This document shows positions 7,963-16,313 of a DNA stretch of 24,880 nt, piece after piece. The notes below the pieces were generated by a model. The model did not search any database and was not told where the DNA came from. It saw only the letters and a list, made by a program, of their open reading frames with translations. The position numbers and the translations under genes are program-made. Each line of letters opens with the position of its first letter. Within the stretch, counting starts at the first letter, position 1. This DNA comes from Candidatus Heimdallarchaeota archaeon (lineage in GTDB: Archaea; Asgardarchaeota; Heimdallarchaeia; Heimdallarchaeales; Kariarchaeaceae): NCBI GenBank assembly GCA_015522385.1, contig WAMJ01000082.1:1-24880 (forward strand), in the 5' to 3' direction.

Positions 7963-8054
7963 TTTGGTAGATAATTGTGAAAATATACTTAATATGAGAT
8001 GTATTCTTTCATTTTTATACACCTTTATTCTGGAAAAGTAGGTGTGTAATTGAT

Positions 8055-8086
8055 GAGAATCTATTATAATGAAGGGGTAGATTCTC
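8055..8086 (+). promoter_or_regulatory. idh promoter: TATA box inside a 9-bp perfect inverted repeat
   Basis: GAGAATCTA (8055-8063) and TAGATTCTC (8078-8086) are exact inverted copies with a 14-base spacer. The TATA-like TTATAAT (8064-8070) starts directly after the left arm. The right arm ends six bases before the ATG at 8093, around the expected transcript start. The layout fits a dimeric regulator covering the core promoter. Confidence 0.6.
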
Positions 8087-8092
8087 TGACTA

Positions 8093-9331
8093 ATGGCATT
8101 TGAGAAAATAAAAGTTGAGAACCCAGTTGTGGAACTCGATGGAGATGAGATGACCAGAATCATCTGGCAGTGGATTAAGGACAAACTTATCCTTCCCTAT
8201 CTAGATATTGACCTTAAGTACTATGACCTCTCTGTTCAGCACAGGGACGAGACTGACGATCAGGTTACAATCGATGCTGCTAACGCTATCAAGAAGTACA
8301 ACGTGGGAATCAAATGTGCAACCATCACACCTGATGAGGCACGAGTTGAGGAGTTCAACCTCAAGAAGATGTGGAAGTCACCTAATGGTACGATCAGGAA
8401 TATTCTCGGTGGTACGATTTTCAGGGCACCTATTGTCTGCAAGAACATCCCCAGATTGGTTCCCGCTTGGACCAAGCCAATAATTGTCGGAAGGCACGCC
8501 TTTGGTGACCAGTACAAGGCTACCGACGTGAAGATCGGAGGAGCAGGTGTCCTCAAGATGGTCTTCGAGGGTGCAGATGGGGAGAAGAAGGAGTGGGAAG
8601 TTCACCAGTTCCCAGAGCACGGTGGAGTTGCCATGACTATGTACAATCAGGATGACTCCATAAGGGACTTTGCAAGGGCCTCAATGAGGGTAGCTCTTGA
8701 CAACAACTATCCACTGTACCTCTCGACCAAGAACACCATCCTCAAGGCCTACGATGGCAGGTTCAGGGATCTCTTCCAAGAGGTCTTTGACAACGAGTTC
8801 AAGGAGGAATTCGAGAAGAAGGGACTGACCTATGAGCACAGGCTCATCGACGACATGGTTGCGCAGGTGCTGAAGTGGGATGGAGGATTTGTGTGGGCAC
8901 TAAAGAACTACGACGGTGATGTCCAGTCCGACACCGTTGCACAGGGTTTTGGCTCACTCGGGATGATGACATCGCAGCTCGTCTGCCCTGACGGAAAGAC
9001 ACTGGAAGCAGAGGCAGCTCACGGAACAGTTACTAGACACTATAGGCAGCACCAACAGGGTAAGGAGACCTCCACAAACCCCGTTGCATCAATCTTTGCA
9101 TGGACAATAGGTCTGAAGCACAGGGGTAAGCTTGACGGTAACGACAAACTAGTCAACTTCGCTGAGACCCTTGAGAAGGTATGTGTCGAGGCAATCGAGG
9201 ACGGAAAGATGACCAAGGATCTTGCTCGATCGATTCACGGAACCCTTAACCCTGACAGGAGTACATGGTTAACGACTCAAGAATTCATGGATGAGCTAGA
9301 CAGAAGGCTGAAGGAGAAGCTGATCAGCTAA
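8093..9331 (+). CDS. icd: NADP-dependent isocitrate dehydrogenase, eukaryotic IDH1-like type
   Basis: A 412-residue enzyme that converts isocitrate to 2-oxoglutarate with CO2 release. It matches the homodimeric eukaryotic-type IDH rather than the classic archaeal/bacterial Icd. Visible: [13 protein letters not shown] with Ser96 and Arg102, Arg111, GRHAFGDQY with Arg134 (the equivalent of human Arg132) and Tyr141, [14 protein letters not shown] with Lys213, RLIDDMVAQ with Asp253, NYDGDVQSD with metal ligands Asp276 and Asp280, and [10 protein letters not shown] with Arg315-His316, the pair that binds the NADP 2'-phosphate. All catalytic residues are intact and the length is standard. Start ATG 8093 lies ~25 bases after a TATA box, so the message is near-leaderless. 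It stands alone, divergent from a membrane protein gene. It supplies 2-oxoglutarate and NADPH. Confidence 0.96.
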   Translation: MAFEKIKVENPVVELDGDEMTRIIWQWIKDKLILPYLDIDLKYYDLSVQHRDETDDQVTIDAANAIKKYNVGIKCATITPDEARVEEFNLKKMWKSPNGTIRNILGGTIFRAPIVCKNIPRLVPAWTKPIIVGRHAFGDQYKATDVKIGGAGVLKMVFEGADGEKKEWEVHQFPEHGGVAMTMYNQDDSIRDFARASMRVALDNNYPLYLSTKNTILKAYDGRFRDLFQEVFDNEFKEEFEKKGLTYEHRLIDDMVAQVLKWDGGFVWALKNYDGDVQSDTVAQGFGSLGMMTSQLVCPDGKTLEAEAAHGTVTRHYRQHQQGKETSTNPVASIFAWTIGLKHRGKLDGNDKLVNFAETLEKVCVEAIEDGKMTKDLARSIHGTLNPDRSTWLTTQEFMDELDRRLKEKLIS

Positions 9332-9384
9332 ATCTTAGAGAATAATTATTTCGTTAAATAGATTCAATACACTGCTAATTCCTG

Positions 9385-11406
9385 CTACGACATGATGTTG
9401 TCGATGATGAAGGCATAATAGAATGCAGTCTCCTTCATATAGTCGTATCTTCCTGATGCACCAGAGTGTCCAGCACCCATATTGATCTTAACCAGAAGCT
9501 TGTTCGAACCCTTCCAATGATCACGGAGTTTGGCTGCCCATTTAGCGGGTTCCCAGACGTGAACACGGGGATCATTCAACCCTCCTGTGATGAGGAGATT
9601 GGGGTACTCCTTGTCACTAACATTGTCGTAGGGTGAGTATTCATACATCCACTCGAACTCTTCCTTGATATTGGGATTACCCCATTCCTTGTACTCGAAT
9701 GTCGTAAGAGGTATGGAGTCATCCATCATGGTGTTGATCACATCAACAAATGGAACCTGAGCAATTGCCGCCTTGAAGAGATCAGGTCTTAGATTGATTG
9801 TGGCACCAATTAGAAGACCACCAGCACTACCACCCCAGATAGCAATCCTGTCCTTACTTGTGTATTTATTCTCGATAAGGTACTCTGCACTAGCGATGAA
9901 GTCCTTGAAGGTGTTCATCTTCTTCGCAAGTTTGCCATTCTCATACCAAAGTCTTCCAAGCTCTCCTCCACCGCGTATATGTGCTATGCAGTAGATGATA
10001 CCACGGTCGAGAAGGCTCAGTCTCTTGGCGTCGAAGTACGGGTCTATACTGGCGCCATAGGACCCATACCCATAGAGGAGCAATGGCGCAGACCCATCTA
10101 ATTTGACCTCTTTCTTGTAAGCCATAGAGATAGGAATCTTAGTCCCGTCCTCCGCCTCTGCATAAAGGCGTTCTGAAGCATAGTCATCCCTGTTGAAGTT
10201 GTGAACTACATCTATTTTCAAAGTCTTAACTGCTCCAGTTGAGAAATTCACCTCCATCTCGGACATCGGTGTGATCAGTGAGGAGTAGTGGAACCTGTAA
10301 GTTTGAGCATCATACAGCCTGTTCGCCTCGGAAGGGAAAATACCATAAATCTTTTCGGGAAGATCAACTTCCTCAAAACTCGCATCGGAATAATTCATGT
10401 ACAGAATTGACCGGAACCCACCTTTTCTGACGAAGACAACCATATAATCCTTGAAGCAACTTGGAGTCTCGACCTTACGATTCAGATCATGATCAAGAAG
10501 TACCGACCAGTTCTCCTCTGAGGTATCTGAAACCGGAGTCTTGCAGAGTTTGTAATTCTTGGCATCTCGGTTGGTCGTGAAGTAAAAGTATCCTTTGTGA
10601 TGATCGATGATGAACTCCTCACCTTCCTTCCTCTCTTGGAATGGAGTTATGGGTCCACCGTTCTCTAGGTCAATGTAGTATGCAGTTGTGGTATCAGGAC
10701 CATTGGCAAAGACCAAGAGGAATTTCTTGTCCCTACTTGGATACTGGTAAATGAAGAACCGGTTGTCGTCCTCTCTGAACAATTCATCATCATTTGAGTC
10801 CTTGTCTCCTAGTTTATGTCTTCTGACAGTGTGTGCTCTATGGATCTCATCGAGCTCGTTGTAGTAGAGGTAATCACCGACCACGACAAAGTCTCCACCT
10901 ACACCAGAGATCTTCTCCTCAAGGATCTCTCCTGTGCTCAGATCCTTAAACACGATGTCGTAGGTCTCGTATCCAGAGAAGTCCACTGAGTACATTAAGA
11001 GGTTATGATCACGATTGAAGTCAAAGTCCCCGACCCTGCAAAAGTCCTTTCCCTCTGCGAGCTTATTCACATCGAGAAAGACCTCCTCATCCGCATCCAA
11101 AGCCTTCTTCCTGCAGTAGATGGGGTAGTTTTTCCCCTCTTCTGTTCTCGTGTAGTAGTAGAAGTCTCCCCATCTGTAGGGATGGGTCTGATCGGTCTCG
11201 TTAATCCTCGATTTCATCTCTTGGAAGAGGGTCTCCTGAAGGTCTTTCGTGTGAGACAACTGCTCCTCAGAATATGCATTCTCCGCTTTGAGATAATTCA
11301 GAACCTCCTCAGAGTCCTTATTCCTCATATAGTGGTAGTCATCAATCAGTGTCTTACCGTGGATCGATATCTCCTTTCGATCCTTTCTCGCAATAGGTGG
11401 TTCCAT
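9385..11406 (-). CDS. ptrB: Oligopeptidase B-like serine peptidase (prolyl oligopeptidase family, S9)
   Basis: A 673-residue cytosolic peptidase that would cut short peptides, typically after basic residues in oligopeptidase B. The start (PPIARKDRKE...HGKTLIDDYHYMRNKDSEEV) is the family's N-terminal signature. Residues ~70-400 form the seven-blade propeller lid; the C-terminal alpha/beta hydrolase carries the triad Ser527 (WGGSAGG), Asp612 (GGLNDPRV) and His647 (GAGHSGASGR), close to E. coli OpdB positions. YGSYGASIDPYFD and HIRGGGELGRLWYE are further family segments. No signal peptide. ATG 11406 has a TATA-like TATTAAAG ~30 bases upstream. The acidic residues that set Arg/Lys preference cannot be judged safely here, so a prolyl endopeptidase specificity is possible. 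Confidence 0.93.
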   Translation of the reverse strand: MEPPIARKDRKEISIHGKTLIDDYHYMRNKDSEEVLNYLKAENAYSEEQLSHTKDLQETLFQEMKSRINETDQTHPYRWGDFYYYTRTEEGKNYPIYCRKKALDADEEVFLDVNKLAEGKDFCRVGDFDFNRDHNLLMYSVDFSGYETYDIVFKDLSTGEILEEKISGVGGDFVVVGDYLYYNELDEIHRAHTVRRHKLGDKDSNDDELFREDDNRFFIYQYPSRDKKFLLVFANGPDTTTAYYIDLENGGPITPFQERKEGEEFIIDHHKGYFYFTTNRDAKNYKLCKTPVSDTSEENWSVLLDHDLNRKVETPSCFKDYMVVFVRKGGFRSILYMNYSDASFEEVDLPEKIYGIFPSEANRLYDAQTYRFHYSSLITPMSEMEVNFSTGAVKTLKIDVVHNFNRDDYASERLYAEAEDGTKIPISMAYKKEVKLDGSAPLLLYGYGSYGASIDPYFDAKRLSLLDRGIIYCIAHIRGGGELGRLWYENGKLAKKMNTFKDFIASAEYLIENKYTSKDRIAIWGGSAGGLLIGATINLRPDLFKAAIAQVPFVDVINTMMDDSIPLTTFEYKEWGNPNIKEEFEWMYEYSPYDNVSDKEYPNLLITGGLNDPRVHVWEPAKWAAKLRDHWKGSNKLLVKINMGAGHSGASGRYDYMKETAFYYAFIIDNIMS

Positions 11407-11547
11407 ACGAAGCTATGTCATTCCAACTCATTCTTTAATAGAACCATTGAACCGAAAAAGAAATGCACAGTTGCTATGTGGAGTGGTTGAATTCAAATAG
11501 TCCACGCTTAGATTTTATCTTATAATGACATTTAGAAAGATGATTAC

Positions 11548-12216
11548 TTAATTTATACTTGGAGAGTAGTACCTTTGGATACCCCACCCAGTAAGTGTCA
11601 AAGATTCAACTCCAGACATATCGACTATAGATGTGGCTTGACCCCACACAGATCGGGCATATACTCGAATTGTAACCTCAACGTAGAGACCCCTATTCGA
11701 GTTTAATTCACCTGGTCCAGAATATACAATATACGATGTTCTAGAATCGATGGTTTTGGTATGAGTCCTTGAGGATTCTGCAAGTACTTGCAATCCTAAA
11801 GCATCATTGTAATACAAACGGACAGTCACCTTAATGTACTTATTAGAGCCAGATAATGTAGCTTTCAAATTATAAGTGACATAGGATTGGTATATCTCAT
11901 CAGATTTACCCGAGTACTCATATTCGTTACCAGGAACCGCAGTATCGAAAACATAATTGACACTTGCTTCACCAGATCTCCAACCATCATTCTTTCCCAT
12001 TGCATACACTTCAACAGTTGAACCAGAAACGGGTTCGTCCAAAAGGACTGAATCTGCAGTTCGTTCACGATTATTTTTTCCCTCAAACATTCCAACGAAT
12101 GTTCCGTTCTTCACAGTTACCCATCCTAGCGCAGAAGTAGTGCTTAGGGTAACAATCACAATGTTGATCAGTAAAATTATACCGAAACTTTTCATGATAT
12201 GACTTTTTCTCGCCAT
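11548..12216 (-). CDS. Secreted protein of unknown family, next to ABC operon
   Basis: A 222-residue protein with a signal peptide: a basic start (MARKSHIMK), a hydrophobic core FGIILLINIVIVTL and a likely cleavage after SALG or nearby. The mature part is rich in beta-type alternation (YVTYNLKATLSG, KYIKVTVRLYYND, LYVEVTIRVYARS), Ser, Thr and Tyr, with no cysteine and no C-terminal anchor, so it is probably released or bound to the surface by contact. I recognise no family. A second in-frame ATG at 12195 would give MKSFGIILL and is equally good as a signal start. The TATA-like TTTATTTATT ~20-27 bases before 12216 favours the longer form. It is divergent from the ABC transporter operon, 69 bases apart, and shares its low GC. 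It may be cargo or partner of that transporter. Confidence 0.7.
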   Translation of the reverse strand: MARKSHIMKSFGIILLINIVIVTLSTTSALGWVTVKNGTFVGMFEGKNNRERTADSVLLDEPVSGSTVEVYAMGKNDGWRSGEASVNYVFDTAVPGNEYEYSGKSDEIYQSYVTYNLKATLSGSNKYIKVTVRLYYNDALGLQVLAESSRTHTKTIDSRTSYIVYSGPGELNSNRGLYVEVTIRVYARSVWGQATSIVDMSGVESLTLTGWGIQRYYSPSIN

Positions 12217-12285
12217 TGATTAGATTTTTTTTTGAATAAATAAAGATAACGTTTATTACTTGTGAATTAGTTGGAAAAATAATAC
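12217..12285. promoter_or_regulatory. Bidirectional promoter between secreted protein and ABC operon
   Basis: A 69-base AT-rich gap. For the plus strand TTTATTA (about 12252-12258) is ~30 bases before ATG 12286. For the minus strand TTTATTTATT (about 12234-12243) is ~20-27 bases before 12216. The two core promoters nearly touch, which would allow common control. Confidence 0.5.
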
Positions 12286-13176
12286 ATGATAGAAGTCTCA
12301 AACATTAACTTTTCATATGGGTCTCATCAAATATTCGAGAGTTTTTCAGTGAGATTTAAAGGAAAAATAACTGGTTTAATCGGTCAAAATGGAGCGGGGA
12401 AATCTACACTCGTTAACCTAATCCTTGCCTTAAGAAGACCAATTGAAGGCAAAATAACTGTCGATTCAATGGATGTCATCTCCGAAAGAAACGAGGTGTT
12501 AAAGAGAGTAGGGGTGATGTTCGAGAGACCAGATTTTCCAGACTGGAGTACTATAGGAAGTCATCTAGAATTTGTTGCAAAATTAAGGGGTTTATCTGAA
12601 GACATTGCAGGAAAAGAAGCAGAGCAACTATTGAAGAGATTCGATCTCTTTAGTAGAAAGGATTCATTTTTCAAAACTCTCTCTGCTGGAATGAAGCAAA
12701 AATATGCTATTGCTGTAGCGATAATTGGTTATCCAAAATACGTACTTTTGGATGAACCTACGGCTAATTTGGACGTCAAAGCCCGAAGTGATATCCTCGA
12801 ATATTTACAGGAACTCGCCTTCACCAAAGACATGCACATACTGATCCTAAGTCATATCCTCCATGATTTAGAGAGAATATGTGACGAGGTTGTATTCCTA
12901 CATGAAGGAAAAATAAAAGGGCACTATACGATGAAGGAGCTAGTGAATACTTGGTTTATAAGAGACTATTCTATCAAAGTAGAGGAAGAAGATGAAGAGA
13001 AAATCCTTGACGAGTTAAAGAATGTGGGAGTAGAGAGAATAAAACAGAAAGGTACACTCATTGAGTTCAGATTGAGGGATAAGGGTCAAATATCAAAGCT
13101 GAATAAATATACCCTAACTCCAAGAAGAAGTCTTCTAGAACAGATTTTTGTCGAGATAGTAGGAGGTGAGGAATAG
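12286..13176 (+). CDS. ABC transporter ATP-binding protein
   Basis: A 296-residue ATPase that powers a transporter with the two membrane proteins encoded next. Walker A GQNGAGKST (33-41), signature LSAGMKQ (132-138), Walker B VLLDEP (153-158, Glu157 catalytic) and H-loop His190 (LILSH) are all intact. The Q-loop region reads VMFERPDFP, with Glu in place of Gln, as is seen in some drug- and lipid-exporter-like ATPases. Residues ~215-296 form an extra C-terminal domain common in ABC-2 type exporters. The domain type (CcmA/DrrA-like) suggests export rather than uptake, and no solute-binding protein lies nearby. First gene of a three-gene operon; the next gene starts immediately after its stop. 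Confidence 0.92.
   Translation: MIEVSNINFSYGSHQIFESFSVRFKGKITGLIGQNGAGKSTLVNLILALRRPIEGKITVDSMDVISERNEVLKRVGVMFERPDFPDWSTIGSHLEFVAKLRGLSEDIAGKEAEQLLKRFDLFSRKDSFFKTLSAGMKQKYAIAVAIIGYPKYVLLDEPTANLDVKARSDILEYLQELAFTKDMHILILSHILHDLERICDEVVFLHEGKIKGHYTMKELVNTWFIRDYSIKVEEEDEEKILDELKNVGVERIKQKGTLIEFRLRDKGQISKLNKYTLTPRRSLLEQIFVEIVGGEE
13161..13169 (+). promoter_or_regulatory. Strong Shine-Dalgarno site for the first permease
   Basis: AGGAGGTGA lies inside the end of the ATPase gene, seven bases before GTG 13177. It decides that start and supports coupled translation, in contrast to the leaderless genes around. Confidence 0.75.
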
Positions 13177-14367
13177 GTGAACGTCTTGGCAAGGGTATCT
13201 ACAGGATTCATTCTTGTTCTGTTGGCCGCAACCCTGATTGTAGGGAATAACAGAGATCTACTTGATTATACAAATGAAAAGAGTTCCCTGGACTACACTG
13301 TTCAAGATACTATTCCAGTTTACCGAGGTAGCTTGATTAAGGGTATAGTCACTACAAACGCCACATACATTTTGGTACTGACAATAAGATCAGTGGATAA
13401 CAAGACGATATCTTTACTTTCAAGGAATCTGACCCGTAATGGGGAGGTAAGACCATATTCATTTAAGTTGAGTATCGCCAATGGTGGAATACTATTTATC
13501 AATGCTATTCCAAATTACAACACTACTGGAATTAGAGCTATGACTTTTTCCCTGTCATTTGAGGTCGAGGTTGAAAATCTTGTTCTACTGAAAATAAGTT
13601 TTCCCTATTTGGCTATTGCATCAATAATACTAACTGTATCAATACTGTGGTGGTGGTTTCGTGGTAGAGGACAATCAAAATTCATTTTTTATGGGAAAAG
13701 GGGAAATTTAGACCTTCTCGAAACCGGAGTCCCAGTGATCTTTTCAATCGTTATTTTTAGCTATAGGATCCCGAATTTCATTGAGTATGAGGAAGTGTAC
13801 CAGATGATGTTGTCTGATATAGTATTTAGGGGATTTATTTTCAGCGGAATCTACTGGTCACTACTTATTTTCCTCGGAACAATCTATCTTTCGAGAGATG
13901 TAGACTCCGTGAGAGAACAATGGATCACCTATCAGGGTAAAGAGTACACATTTCTCTATCGAATTGTATTTGCTTTGAAGAATATATGTCTAATATTATC
14001 CCAGGTATTTGTTTACTATTACATCATCTTCTTTCACCTCTTCCTTGCATATCCTTATTCTATCCGGGATTGGACAGGTATTATTTCGGTCATCGCTGTC
14101 TTGATTGGAGCGGTAATATTTCATTTATCGATATTTTCAGTTATCTTATTCTTCTCTAGAAAATTGGAAATGGTGGTGTTTGCAGTCGGATACCTATCAG
14201 AAGCACTTCTTAGATCAGTAATACACATTCCAACACTTGCGTTAACAATTTTCAGTGAATTTTTAGATGGAATGCAGGGATATTTTGATGCAATATTCCC
14301 TTTGTTACTATCGCTACCAATATACACCTTCAGCTTTAGGAGGTACATTCAATCGGAGGTTTACTAA
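13177..14367 (+). CDS. ABC transporter permease with large extracytoplasmic domain (first of pair)
   Basis: A 396-residue membrane protein starting at GTG directly after the ATPase stop, with a perfect ribosome site. A TM or uncleaved signal lies at ~7-23. Residues ~25-140 form an outside domain rich in beta-type alternation and N-x-S/T sites (NATY, NKTI, NLTR, NTTG). About seven TMs follow: ~143-161, 183-200, 217-239, 267-293, 300-327, 331-360 and 370-388. The layout differs from ordinary ABC-2 permeases, where the ectodomain lies between TM1 and TM2 but is usually different in kind; no family is recognised. It pairs with the similar protein encoded next, suggesting a heterodimeric channel. 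The coupling helix cannot be placed by eye. Confidence 0.75.
   Translation: MNVLARVSTGFILVLLAATLIVGNNRDLLDYTNEKSSLDYTVQDTIPVYRGSLIKGIVTTNATYILVLTIRSVDNKTISLLSRNLTRNGEVRPYSFKLSIANGGILFINAIPNYNTTGIRAMTFSLSFEVEVENLVLLKISFPYLAIASIILTVSILWWWFRGRGQSKFIFYGKRGNLDLLETGVPVIFSIVIFSYRIPNFIEYEEVYQMMLSDIVFRGFIFSGIYWSLLIFLGTIYLSRDVDSVREQWITYQGKEYTFLYRIVFALKNICLILSQVFVYYYIIFFHLFLAYPYSIRDWTGIISVIAVLIGAVIFHLSIFSVILFFSRKLEMVVFAVGYLSEALLRSVIHIPTLALTIFSEFLDGMQGYFDAIFPLLLSLPIYTFSFRRYIQSEVY
14355..14360 (+). promoter_or_regulatory. Shine-Dalgarno site for the second permease
   Basis: GGAGGT within the end of the first permease gene, six bases before ATG 14367, which itself overlaps the TAA stop by one base. Confidence 0.7.
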
Positions 14368-15542
14368 TGAATATGAACAATATATCCAAAATTTCTATGA
14401 TTTTCGCCATTTCTTTAATGATCCTTTCAACAGGATTTGTTCAGAATGAGACCTTCTATGATGACTCAATTGAATTTACAGAAGAGAACTATAATCAGCT
14501 AATACTTGTTCGTAGCAGGATTGGTGAGACCATTAACATCGATATTACTGATTTTACAGGGAATGTTTCTATGAGGATCAGTGATTACATCCAAGTAGAT
14601 GGGTTTGTGAATATAAGTAAAGTTGTCATTCAAGATGCTACTATATCAATCAAGATGAATACTTCTAGTACAGTAGCTATACAAATATGGTCAAATGAAG
14701 TATCAAGTGGTTATTTTAAGGTATATAGTGAGGGCATTAGTTATGCATTTTTCATATATTTGGGTATCTCGGTATCCCTACTGATGGGAGCAATCCTTAT
14801 TGAGCAATTTTGGAGAACCAGAAATATCCCCGATTATATCAAGGACGAAGTTCAAAGTCTAAAAATACGACCATTTGTTTTATTGGTAATCCTCAGTATT
14901 CCCTTATTGTGGGATACTGGACATCCAGAATTGCTAACAAAAAATATTGAAAAAGTATACTTCTATTCATGGGATTTCCATATTTATTCAGTCATCCAAT
15001 CTGTGATTAACCCTAACTCTATCTTATTATTTTCAATTTTCCTTGTAGCACTGACATCGGGTAGGACATCAAAGACTTCTAGGGTAATGATGTACTCAGT
15101 CTATCCGATTAATGCATTAGAGCAATACAAAGCAAGGATGATTGTCTACATGTCTGTTCACCTCGCATTTATGACATATTTGAATTCACCAATTATTATT
15201 GGAAAGAGAGGTGATTTTGCTGGTTTTGAATATATCCCTACTATCTATCTCCCAGCGTTTCTCTACATTGCCTTGACTTATGTTGTATTCTTATTTATTC
15301 ACGTACTTCTTTTGGATATAGTACGGAAGAGGAATATCATCATGTGGATCAGCCCAATCCTCCTTTTCATTTCATCACTTTTTGGAATGACGATCTACCC
15401 CTTTGGTTTCCTTAACCAACCATATGTAAACAACCCAGACCCATTCAGAATATTCAGACCTGTGCTTTTGCTTTTTACTTTGGTCATGGTTCTATACTTG
15501 AATAAACGTTATAGGAGATCTAAATTCTTTATAGCGTACTAG
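14367..15542 (+). CDS. ABC transporter permease with large extracytoplasmic domain (second of pair)
   Basis: A 391-residue membrane protein whose ATG overlaps the preceding stop codon, so it is co-translated. Layout copies its neighbour: TM or signal ~9-24, an outside beta-rich domain ~26-122 (TINIDITDFTGNVSMRISDY, DATISIKMNTSSTVAIQIW), then about seven hydrophobic segments at ~124-146, 169-183, 216-231, 256-275, 293-318, 325-345 and 362-378, with a basic tail (NKRYRRSKF). Direct sequence identity with the first permease is low by eye, so any shared ancestry is old. Positions 231-260 (SGRTSKTSRVMMYSVYPINALEQYKARM) resemble the cytoplasmic loop before a TM seen in ABC-2 permeases. Substrate unknown. 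Probably the last gene of the operon. Confidence 0.75.
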   Translation: MNMNNISKISMIFAISLMILSTGFVQNETFYDDSIEFTEENYNQLILVRSRIGETINIDITDFTGNVSMRISDYIQVDGFVNISKVVIQDATISIKMNTSSTVAIQIWSNEVSSGYFKVYSEGISYAFFIYLGISVSLLMGAILIEQFWRTRNIPDYIKDEVQSLKIRPFVLLVILSIPLLWDTGHPELLTKNIEKVYFYSWDFHIYSVIQSVINPNSILLFSIFLVALTSGRTSKTSRVMMYSVYPINALEQYKARMIVYMSVHLAFMTYLNSPIIIGKRGDFAGFEYIPTIYLPAFLYIALTYVVFLFIHVLLLDIVRKRNIIMWISPILLFISSLFGMTIYPFGFLNQPYVNNPDPFRIFRPVLLLFTLVMVLYLNKRYRRSKFFIAY

Positions 15543-15543
15543 C

Positions 15544-15554
15544 TTTCTTTTTCT
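15544..15554 (+). terminator. T-rich end of the ABC operon
   Basis: TTTCTTTTTCT follows the TAG of the second permease and precedes a 100-base gap with no gene. It fits an archaeal T-tract terminator. Confidence 0.4.
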
Positions 15555-15655
15555 ATCAATCTATTGAGACCTTACAAGTTATCAACAAGATATCAGGTAG
15601 GTCAAGTTGCTTAGGGGATGGTAACCCTCATTAGAATTGTACGCATAGTGAAATT

Positions 15656-16261
15656 ATGAGAAGATCAGAATTCATTAGTGACAGTGTGGAGGAATATAAT
15701 GAGATAACTTCAATGGCACTGGATGGACATCTCGGGATTGTAGACAAGAGGGGTTATCCACGGATCGTACCCCTCAACTTCGTCTCTTTCAAAGGGTCGA
15801 TATATGTCCATGGTGCAAAGAGCGGGGAGAAGTTCGAGCTTGCTAAGTCGAACCCTAAGACTACATTCAGCGTGAGTATACCCTATTCCTACATCCCCTC
15901 GTACTTTAAAAGCGAAAAGTACGCCTGTCCAGCAACGCAGTTCTTCAAATCCCTCCATATCAGAGGAAGATTAGAAATTGTGGAATCGGTTGAGGAGAAA
16001 GCAGCAGCCCTTGATGCCATGATGAGGAAATATCAGCCAGAAGGAAGGTTCACGACGATTTCAGCAGATAACCCGATATATAAAAACGCCCTACAGGGAG
16101 TAGCAGTGTTGGCGGTCAGACCAGAGGAAGTAACGATGAAGATCAAGTTCGGTCAGAATATGAGTACGGAGGAGAAAGAAAATGTCATCAGAGTCCTACA
16201 GGATCGAGGTGAGGAGGTGGATCTCCTGACTATCAAAATGATAAAAAAGTATAACCCATAA
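15656..16261 (+). CDS. FMN-binding split-barrel protein, NimA-like pyridoxamine 5'-phosphate oxidase family
   Basis: A 201-residue soluble protein. The core is the split beta-barrel typical of PNPOx-like flavoproteins: HLGIVDKRGYPRIVPLNFVSFKGSIYVHGAKSGEKFELAKSNP fits the NimA-type pattern, with strands, a glycine turn and the KSGEKFE helix that contacts FMN phosphate in relatives. SLHIRGRLEIVE is the later barrel strand, and residues ~110-160 carry the family's helical part. Known relatives bind FMN or F420/heme and reduce nitro or other small compounds; the real substrate here is unknown. The last ~40 residues are charged and helical. Start ATG 15656. GC content is higher than in the ABC operon just upstream, so it seems to lie outside that cassette. 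Confidence 0.8.
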   Translation: MRRSEFISDSVEEYNEITSMALDGHLGIVDKRGYPRIVPLNFVSFKGSIYVHGAKSGEKFELAKSNPKTTFSVSIPYSYIPSYFKSEKYACPATQFFKSLHIRGRLEIVESVEEKAAALDAMMRKYQPEGRFTTISADNPIYKNALQGVAVLAVRPEEVTMKIKFGQNMSTEEKENVIRVLQDRGEEVDLLTIKMIKKYNP

Positions 16262-16283
16262 AACCACAAAAGGAAGTCATGAG

Positions 16284-16293
16284 TTTATTTATG
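16284..16293 (+). promoter_or_regulatory. TATA-like box for the surface Asp-box protein
   Basis: TTTATTTATG about 25 bases before ATG 16314, consistent with a leaderless message. Confidence 0.45.
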
Positions 16294-16313
16294 CCCGAAT
16301 ATCATTTTTCTTT

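Noticed and set aside
7933..8184. N-terminal extension of the duplicated TM/PH-like protein to 8184
   Set aside because: It would overlap the divergent isocitrate dehydrogenase start and its promoter. The ATG at 7932 has a well-placed TATA box.
11480..11508. GTGGA ... TCCAC inverted pair with an internal GGTTGAATTC reminiscent of a tRNA T-loop
   Set aside because: Five-base stem, 18-base loop and no other tRNA arms; I see no RNA gene.
15610..15632. AGGG ... CCCT inverted pair upstream of the split-barrel gene
   Set aside because: Only four-base arms; expected by chance.
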